A stretch of DNA of 64,000 nucleotides from positions 77,005,247 through 77,069,246 of the forward strand of contig CM040128.1 of NCBI GenBank assembly GCA_022559845.1, read 5' to 3'. Source of the DNA: Amorphophallus konjac (taxonomy: Eukaryota > Streptophyta > Magnoliopsida > Alismatales > Araceae). The notes under the pieces were generated by a model, which was not told the DNA's origin, made no database searches, and was given only the letters and a program-made list of their open reading frames with translations. A program made the position numbers and the translations under genes. Numbering within the stretch: position 1 is the stretch's first letter; every line of letters starts with the position of its first letter. Shown here one piece after another: positions 56,829 to 64,000 of the stretch.

Positions 56829-58890
56829 TGATGCGGGACGAACACGGGAGACGACACTATTAGGTGCCACCCTCGGACTCTAGATGAAGACGCGACCAGC
56901 AACACACACCAGGGAGACACTAAGCCAGACACTACGAGCTCCTAGTGGCAAAACGTCGCTAACAGAAGTGGAAGCTCACTCGTCGTCCCAAGCGAGAGAA
57001 AGCGCGGACCGTGCGCGGTTAAGGAACCGGCGGAGGTCAAGGGTAGTCCGACTCAACTTTCGGACTCGGATCGAGTCACGGGACGGTCACTCTCGCTCTC
57101 ACAGCGGTGACATGGACACACGGGCTAGTACCTACACTCTCGGCAGCGGCCTAAGACCGTATACTAGCTAAGCAATGTAACGCCAAGGAGTTAAGACCTT
57201 TACCTCCACGCACCCGGCGTGGCGAAGACAACCCCGGCCGAATCACGGACTCCCGGTTAAACAATATCACAGCAATACAAAGATTTGACCCACTCCACGC
57301 AGGGAGGTAAAAGGTCACATGTGGAGCCCGGGAATCACGCAACTCGGGTTGACGGGCAGCATCTTGATGTCGCCCGGCGGTGCCGAACTCCGCGTTTTCG
57401 TGCTTTCCGAACGGCGGGTTCTGCGGGCCCGCGGGGCCCACGGATGGCGCTGTCCTCCGGATCTGCGGGGGTGGGACCCACTGTGATGGGGACCCCTGGT
57501 GGCGCGCCTCCACGGACGGCGGTCGGCCGGGAACACCGATCGGGGGTCGATCGGCCCCGATTCCCAATTGATGAACTAGCTGTCCACGGATTTTGGTTGC
57601 TGTCTTCCGGCGCGCGCTCCGGCGAAAACGGCCGCTGCGAGCAATCCCGACGTCGGATCGGGACGCATGAGCTATCGTTGGAAAGCTCTCTTCAAATGCT
57701 TCGATCTAGACCAGAGAGATCTGCTGGATCTGGTCGGATCAGAACTTTATTGAATTTACAAGTCCCTGTTGTACAGTAACAGAAATCTCAGATCTGCAGG
57801 GTACTTGTCTGAGAACCACCGTTGACCGCCTAGTAAACCTCCGATTCAGCTCTTGAGCTCTTCTTAGGAGTTGTAGGGAATCAAACCACGGAACTGGGAC
57901 TATTTTTAGAATTTGATTTGGAGGTGGTGGTGATTTACTATGATTTTTGGGGTGACTGGTGGTCGGATCTGGGAACAGGGGGACAGAACTGTAGCTGGGA
58001 CTGAGAATGATTTTTAGAAAATATGAGATGGGTGAATGAAAAATTAGAAAAATTGTGGATGAAGGGGTGGATGATGGAACCCCCAGTAAAATTGGGAGAA
58101 CGAACAGAAATCAAAAAGTGGACCTAAGACATGAAACTCAGGGCGGGGATGAATCTGGACAGAACTCTGGCAGAACCGAAATGGAAGAGTGGACGAAAAT
58201 CAAAAAATATGAAACGAGATCTGAATGGCAAACCAAAATTTGTGGGATGTCCTTGACACCTCTGGAACATCCACTAAAATCTCCAGATCTATCTGAGCTC
58301 GTGGCTGAGACATGAAATTCGTGGAAGCTTCTGTGGTACTGCGCGGGCAGAACTCCGTTGATGGCGATGGCGGTGCGGTGGCGGCTCGTGGCGGCGGCGG
58401 CGATCGTCGGAACCGATACACGAGGCGTCACACCTCAGAATGGAAGCCTTCACAGCTTCAAGGGGGAGAGAGAGGAGAGAGGAGGGGGGCGCACCAGCCC
58501 TTGCTCTTGAATTTGTTTGAATCAAATGGCATTAATTCATGAAAATGGGAAATTACAAGTATTTATGTGTTACATCTCAAATCCATTGGCAACCGTTGGA
58601 TCTAGGGGATGGGAATGAGTGGCCTGGATTGAGTGTGACACACACACAAAAATAATATATAAAAACAAGGAGGGGGGCGGCCCTTGGACCAAGGAGTAGA
58701 AGGTGGACTTGGTAGGTGGGGGTGGGTGGCCAAATGTGGACTTTCCAAGTCCCTTGTCCCCCACTTGGCCCACCCATCTAGAAGCCTCCATTTGACATGT
58801 TGACTGACCCCACATGGGGCCCATGGGTGAGGTGGCTCAATGGGATGGGGCCTGGGGGGCCCGTGGGGCCCACGGGGTCCAAATTGCACA
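56829..58890 (-). repeat. Element F 3' LTR (start approximate)
   Basis: The + left edge TGATGCGGGAC abuts E; on the minus strand the LTR ends GTCCCGCATCA, like C's CATCA end. A likely minus-strand start is TGTGCAATTTGG at 58890, after AAGAGGGGCTTA. The sequence is C/G-rich in 57150-57700 with long compositional frames but no gene. Confidence 0.6.
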
Positions 58891-58987
58891 TAAGCCCCTC
58901 TTACAATCAAAATAGCAAACCGCATACAATGAAATAAACACAATTACACACACATAAAGTCTAACTAAATATGATAAATGCCGGGAC

Positions 58988-60127
58988 TCAGGGGGGCGTC
59001 TCCAGGCTGTCTCCGAGCCAAATAGATGCTGAGGTGGCTCGAGTCGTGCTCCGTGTGCGGTACCGGTGGCTCGGCGTATCGCGCCGCTCAACTGCTCGGG
59101 TGTCCGCACCAATTCTCCCCGGGTGGGAGAAACTCGACCCTGTCGAGTAAGGGTCTGCATCGCTCCTGTATCGCTCCAAAAGGTCCGGATCGATCCGCTG
59201 CAACTCGCCATGTGTGATCCATGTGTCCTCAGTAGCGGGCCGTCCTCTCCATCGCACTAGGTAGCGCGGGTAAGATCCACTCCTGGTAACTGTCACTTGC
59301 TCGTCCAGTATACGATCTATATGCTCACGCTGCCGTGAAAAAGGGGCTGGAGGTGGAAGTGGACACTCAGGTGTGGGATCACTCTCAAGGGGAGGAGATG
59401 GCTCAAAAGGCTCACTAGGGATCACCGCTGGGTCCCTATATGCAACAAGATCCGATACATTGAAGGTAGAGCTTATACCATATTCCTCGGGCAGGTCCAC
59501 AACATACGCATTGGATCCAACGCGTTTCAACACTCTAAAGGGACCGGCTCCGCGAGCTTGCAACTTCTTAACGGTTCCAGAGGGAAACCGTTCAGGTCTT
59601 ACCCTGATCATGACGTATTCGCCCTCGTGGAACTCTCGGTGGTGTCGGTGGGCATCGGCTAACTCCTTGTACCGTGCATTGCTGGCCTCAATGTGACGAC
59701 GGATGTCGTCATGCAAACTCCTAACATGCCTAGCAAACGACTCGGCCGACTCCGACACTCTAGCATGGATAGGCATGGGGACAAGGTCAACGGGTTTCCT
59801 AGGCCTACGACCTGTGACAATCTCAAATGGACTCATGCCGGTAGACCTATTCACCGAATCATTGTATGCAAACTCAGCCATGGTAAAATGAGATCCCAAT
59901 CCCCAATGCGGTCCTTAACTAGACACCTCAAAAGATCTCCCAGACTCCTATTGACTACCTCGGTCTGACCATCTGTCTGGGGATGATATGCAGTGAAAAC
60001 TTGAGGTGAGTACCCATCATATGCCATAGTGTCTTCCAAAAGTAGGAAGTGAATCTAACATCACGGTCAGACACTATAGTGCGAGGCAACCCGAACTTGC
60101 ACACCACATGAGTAAGGAATAGGCGGG
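58988..60127 (-). pseudogene. Element F integrase C-part and chromodomain
   Basis: Going down the minus strand: the second integrase Asp in PRTIVSDRDVRF (about 60085), YHPQTDGQTEVVNRS with the catalytic Glu (about 59975), a frame change near 59900, then MAEFAYNDSVNRSTGMSPFE and the C-terminal domain (HEGEYVMIRVRPERFPSG, GPFRVLKRVGSNAYVVDLPE). A chromodomain follows (EHIDRILDEQVTV, then YLVRWRGRPATEDTWIT), which can target integration to chromatin. At least two frameshifts separate these parts, so the integrase is not continuous; the last 303 codons are open. Confidence 0.88.
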
Positions 60128-62176
60128 CTACCCTAGAAGCATCCGAAGTCTTCGAGCAAGGATAAAGAGGGCCATCTTCGAGAAACGGTCAACCACCACA
60201 TAGACCGAATCATGCTTCCTGGAGGTACGTGGCAATCCCAAAATAAAGTCCATACTAACATCCTGCCACGGGGCATCAGGCACGGGTAGAGGCGTATAAA
60301 GGCCCGAGCTTTGCTTCTTCATCTTGGCCGTAGCACATGTACGGCACTGAGCCACGATGTTAGCAACATCGCGCTTCAAGCTCGGCCAATAAAATCGATG
60401 CTCCACTGCCTCAATAGTCTTGTTCCGACCAAAGTGGCCGGCTAGACCTCCCGCATGTAGTTCCCACACTAAGAAATCTCGAACCGAAGTTCGGGGAACA
60501 CATAGCCTGCTACCTCGAAAGAGGTAACCCTCCTGAAGCACATACTCATCAAGGTCTCTCGAGGGTCCGGCCTGGAGAGTGGTAAAAATCTGACCGAAGT
60601 CAGGACAATCAACATAGGCCTCCTTCATCTTCTCTAACCCTATGACCTCGGCACTCATGGTGGTAAGCAAACATGCTCGCCGACTCAAGGCATCAGCCAC
60701 CTTGTTCTCCACTCCAGCCTTATGTTTCAGCACAAAGGTGAACTGCTGGAGATACTCGACCCAACGACTATGACGCGAGTTAAGCTTCTTTTGCGAATGG
60801 AGGTACCTCAATGCCTCGTGGTCGGAGTATAGGACAAACTCCTGATGTAAAAGATAGTGCCTCCAATGCCTAAGAGCCTGAACAACTGCGTAGAATTCTT
60901 TATCATACGTGGAATATCGCAGTTTCGCGTCATTCAGCTTCTCGCTGAAATATGCGATCGGGTGGGACTCCTGACTCAAAACTCCTCCAATCCCAACACC
61001 CGACGCATCACAAGAGACCTCAAACACCTTCGAGAAATCAGGCAATCGAAGGATAGGTGTCTGGGTCATGCGCTCCTTGATGTCCTTGAAGGCGGCAGAT
61101 GCGGCCTTCGTCCATACAAATGTGCCCTTCCGGATGCAATCCGTGATCGGGGCGGTGACGGAGCTAAATCCGCGGATGAAGCGACGGTAGAACGTCGCAA
61201 GGCCATGAAAGCTGCGGACATCATGAACCGTACGGGGTTCCGGCCACTCAACAATGGCCCGGACCTTCTCCGGATCGGCGGAGACCCCAGTACTAGACAC
61301 GATAAAACCCAAGAAGGTAAGCTGAGGTGTCATGAAGGCACACTTCTGTGGGTTCGCAAACAGCTGCTCTCGCCGAAGAAGTAGACAGACCTGCCGAAGG
61401 TGGTCTAAGTGGTCCCCTGTGGTGCGGCTATAGATAAGGATATCATCAAAATACACCACTACAAAGACTCCAATGAAAGGTCGAAGGACCTGAGTCATGA
61501 GCCGCATGAAAGTGCTAGGGGCATTGGTCAACCCAAAAGGCATGACCAACCACTCATATAGACCGTCCTTGGTCTTAAATGCGGTCTTCCACTCATCACC
61601 TGGCCTAATCCTCACCTGATGGTAGCCACTCTTAAGATCGATCTTCGAAAAGATAGTGGCACCTGCCATCATGTCTAGCATGTCATCAAGGCGGGGAATA
61701 GGGAACCTGTACTTCACGGTGATTTTGTTGATGGCACGACTATCAATGCACATTCTCCACGTGCCATCCTTCTTCGGGGCGAGTAATGCGGGTACAGCAC
61801 ATGGACTCATGCTGTCCCGAACAGACCCTCTCTGCACTAACTCATCGACCTGCCGTTTAAGCTCGGCATGCTCCGTGGGACTCATGCGATAATGAGGAAG
61901 GTTGGGCAAAGAAGAGCCCGGAACAAGGTCGATGGCATGCTGAATATCCCGCATAGGTGGGAGTCCCTCGGGAAGCTCATCGGGAAAGACATCAGCATAC
62001 TCCTGCAGAATGGGAACAACCTCGGGTGGGAGCTCACCCTCGGAGTCCCGCTCCACCTCTCGGACCGTAATGGCAAACACCGGACAGCCCTGACTAAGCT
62101 CCTGCTCCATCTCCCGGGAGCTAATCATCATCAATCTCCTCGTCGAGGGCTCTCCTGGGCCAGAGGTAACGGTCAT
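60128..62176 (-). CDS. Element F pol: reverse transcriptase, RNase H, integrase zinc finger
   Basis: An open frame of 682 codons, the longest in the window. Reverse transcriptase at about residues 100-290 ([18 protein letters not shown] at 61442-61453), Ty3-type RNase H ([40 protein letters not shown]), integrase zinc finger ([27 protein letters not shown]) and first catalytic Asp ([10 protein letters not shown]). The first ATG of the frame is used here, but the real product is a gag-pol polyprotein starting upstream. The frame ends by a shift at about 60130. This stretch looks recently active. Confidence 0.9.
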   Translation of the reverse strand: MTVTSGPGEPSTRRLMMISSREMEQELSQGCPVFAITVREVERDSEGELPPEVVPILQEYADVFPDELPEGLPPMRDIQHAIDLVPGSSLPNLPHYRMSPTEHAELKRQVDELVQRGSVRDSMSPCAVPALLAPKKDGTWRMCIDSRAINKITVKYRFPIPRLDDMLDMMAGATIFSKIDLKSGYHQVRIRPGDEWKTAFKTKDGLYEWLVMPFGLTNAPSTFMRLMTQVLRPFIGVFVVVYFDDILIYSRTTGDHLDHLRQVCLLLRREQLFANPQKCAFMTPQLTFLGFIVSSTGVSADPEKVRAIVEWPEPRTVHDVRSFHGLATFYRRFIRGFSSVTAPITDCIRKGTFVWTKAASAAFKDIKERMTQTPILRLPDFSKVFEVSCDASGVGIGGVLSQESHPIAYFSEKLNDAKLRYSTYDKEFYAVVQALRHWRHYLLHQEFVLYSDHEALRYLHSQKKLNSRHSRWVEYLQQFTFVLKHKAGVENKVADALSRRACLLTTMSAEVIGLEKMKEAYVDCPDFGQIFTTLQAGPSRDLDEYVLQEGYLFRGSRLCVPRTSVRDFLVWELHAGGLAGHFGRNKTIEAVEHRFYWPSLKRDVANIVAQCRTCATAKMKKQSSGLYTPLPVPDAPWQDVSMDFILGLPRTSRKHDSVYVVVDRFSKMALFILARRLRMLLG

Positions 62177-62228
62177 AGCCCGAGCTGGGGATGGGGTACT
62201 AGGCCCGGGAACGGAAGGCTTCGGAGTA

Positions 62229-62893
62229 CTAGGGCCAGTACGACCCCTGACTGATGGGCTCTGGGCCGAACGGGGTCGAGGGTGACCCGCTGGCCCTCGT
62301 GGTCGAAGGTACAGGTGTTCGACCGGCCATGGAGTGTGGCATCCCGGTCAAATAACCACGGCCTACCAAGAATGATTTGCCCACCTCCATGGGTAGAACA
62401 TCACACCAGATCTCGTCACGGTAGGAGTGGAGCTGCAGTGGGACCAAGCACCGCAGCCTGATCGAATTGAAGTGGTATCCACCCATGATACACGATAGGG
62501 AAAGGGTGGTCTACGGGTGTGAGACCAAGATGGGAGACAGCGTTCGTGGAGATTGCATTGATACAACTCCCGCTATCGATGACTACCTTGCAAATTGCTT
62601 TCCCAGCCTACAGAAGTACTGAAGATAGTGGTCCGACGCCAGTCATCACTGGCCTGTGGCTGGGTGAGGATACATCTGACGACCCCCACGTGGGTATCGT
62701 CCGAATGCTGGGCATCCTGGGCCTCACCTCCCATCTCATAGTACTCGTCAGCTAGCTCTTCATCTGCCTCATAGCTGACTAACTCGAGGCCCGTAGGGGT
62801 GGTATCCTCGGCCTGTGTGTCCCCAATGTGAAGAGATGGGCGGGTGGGACACTGGTTGGCGAAATGGCCAAACCCATTGCAGCGATAACACTG
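62229..62893 (-). pseudogene. Element F zinc knuckle and aspartic protease
   Basis: After a TAG at about 62892 comes the zinc knuckle CYRCNGFGHFANQCP. An acidic linker follows, then protease with active site VIDSGSCINAIS (about 62550-62585) and DVLPMEVG then SFLVGRGYL in the place of the usual LLGRPWL. Frames change at least twice, so the protease would not be made as one chain. It connects gag to pol. Confidence 0.78.
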
Positions 62894-64000
62894 CTACCGT
62901 GATCCACTAGGCTCCCCAATCATAGGTCCTTTACCTTTATCCTCTCGACGGATAGGAGGCGTAGGCAACAAAGGACGTGCAGGAGGTGCGGGTGCCGGTG
63001 GACGGGCTGTGGGTGGGGCCGTAAGATGCTGGGGACGAGGAAGGTCCCTCGGGGGTGGAGGACGAGGCCTAGGAGCAAAGGGCTCGGGACGAGCGGGCTC
63101 CTGAGGTCGAGTCATGGGGGCCCTCGGATACGTGCCAGATGAGCCACGAGGCTCGACACTACGAAGGGGAAAAGAGCCCAACCGATGGGGTGACTCAAAC
63201 TCGGCCTCGAACTGCTCCAATTCGAGAACAATCTGATATGCCTGCTCCAAAGTGGTGGCATTGCGGCGAAAGAGTTCATATTGATAATTGGGCCGCAAAC
63301 CTCTCCGAAAGCGGGATATCGTCATGGTGCTCTCTTCCGTGACCCCGCACCGCAAGTAATACTCATCGAACTCGGCGGTGTACTCGGTCACGGATCGGTT
63401 CCCTTGGGAGATGCTTTGCCACTTGTCTATGAGACGTTGGCGATATGAGGCGGGAAGGTACTTCTCCCTCAACTTGGTTTTCATATCATCCCAAGTACCG
63501 ATCTGGGGTTGACGTCGCTGGTTGAGCAGGCTCTCCACATTGATCCAATAAGTTTGGGCCTGCCCTTGCAGCTTCATCTTAGCGTATCGGACTCTCGGTG
63601 GTCCGTCATCTCAAACCACTCGAAGTACCGGTCCATGCCGGCCTCCCAATCTAAATACACCCTAGGGTCCAAGGACCCGCTAAAAGTGGGAGGGTCCGCA
63701 CGCACACCCCTAAGAATGCGGTCGTCATCCTCGTCATCACGATTCCGTCGTTGATGACGATGACCGTTACCCCCTTGATCATTATCAGATGCATAATCAT
63801 CCACCACATGCACCTGTTGAACCCCAACATTCTCCACTTGAGCCCTTGGCACAGCGGGTTGCTGCACCGGCTCTTGTTGGCCATTCGTCGGCGCGGGTTG
63901 CGCCGCTACTGGGCCCCTCTCTAGGATGGCAATCCTCCCAACTAAGCCCTGGATGGACTGATCCGAACTCTCGGCCCGATCCTCGAGGGCTTTCATCCGC
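62894..64000 (-). pseudogene. Element F gag (5' end beyond window)
   Basis: The N-terminal part (64000-63574) has a coiled coil and Gln/Pro-rich linker, then FSGSLDPRVYLDWEAGMDRY. A one-base shift near 63590 moves to the capsid core (MKLQGQAQTYW, TWDDMKTKLREKYLP, EYTAEFDEYYLRC, RFRRGLRPNYQYE). A long Pro/Arg-rich tail follows. It stops at a TAG before the zinc knuckle that fits a lost CAG. Capsid of a Ty3 chromovirus; matches the truncated gag of element C. Confidence 0.87.

Larger units (their letters stand above)
56829..64000 (-). mobile_element. Element F: CRM-type chromovirus, 5' end outside window
   Basis: Read on the minus strand: gag (from before 64000), protease, reverse transcriptase with YFDD, RNase H, integrase with a chromodomain, then the 3' LTR ending GTCCCGCATCA at 56829. 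RT/RNase H wording ([37 protein letters not shown]) is typical of the CRM lineage, which is often centromeric in plants. It interrupts element E's integrase. The target duplication cannot be tested because the other end is outside. Confidence 0.88.

Noticed and set aside
57151..58942. Long open frames on both strands
   Set aside because: Inside the F 3' LTR, C/G-rich, no recognisable domain.

Overview
The window is plant nuclear DNA made almost entirely of LTR retrotransposons inserted into one another. I see no host housekeeping gene, rRNA, tRNA or CRISPR array. The plant assignment rests on Ty3/gypsy elements of the Tat and chromovirus (CRM-like) lineages, plant mobile domain (PMD) genes, a Transposase_28-type gene and plant-style TATA boxes (TATAAATA) in the LTRs. 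The species cannot be read from the sequence.

Layout, left to right. Element A (1 to about 42.3 kb, + strand, 5' half outside the window) is a Tat-type Ty3 element: integrase at 1-1465, an antisense PMD gene (3135-6444 plus 36957-37205), an antisense DUF7745-like gene (37938-39377), and a 3' LTR from 40888. Element B (6445-36956, + strand, target-site duplication GTCGT) sits inside exon 1 of A's PMD gene. It is a complete Tat element: 1.74 kb LTRs, a tRNA-Arg-like primer site, gag, protease with a G-patch domain, reverse transcriptase, two RNase H domains and integrase, followed by an antisense DUF7745-like gene (18849-20221 plus 27102-27165) and an antisense PMD gene (28942-32113). Element C (20222-27096, duplication CTTTC) sits inside exon 1 of B's DUF7745-like gene and is a CRM-like element whose pol is almost all deleted. 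Element D (33599-35514, duplication AGCTT) is a solo Ty1/copia-like LTR inside B's 3' LTR.

Right of A come a short decayed interval with a LINE-like scrap (about 42.3-44.8 kb), a decayed Transposase_28 gene (44907-47430) with a 3.3 kb solo LTR in its 3' flank (47494-50824, minus), a Ty3 chromovirus E (51106-56828, +) cut off inside its integrase, and a CRM-type chromovirus F (56829 to beyond 64000, minus) that interrupts E.

Two features stand out. First, both Tat elements carry two antisense, intron-containing genes between pol and the 3' LTR, in opposite order. Second, LTRs, leaders and gene-flanking spacers of A, B and E are studded with short inverted-repeat dyads of nearly constant geometry, mostly paired into modules of about 57 bp. 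In B and E these read AACGG...CCGTT; in A they read ACGCC/GACGAC...GGCGT/GTCGT. B and E also share a 110-bp leader block containing a covarying hairpin. Nearly all open frames are broken. Most in-frame stops are one C-to-T change from a Gln or Arg codon, which fits methylation-linked decay.
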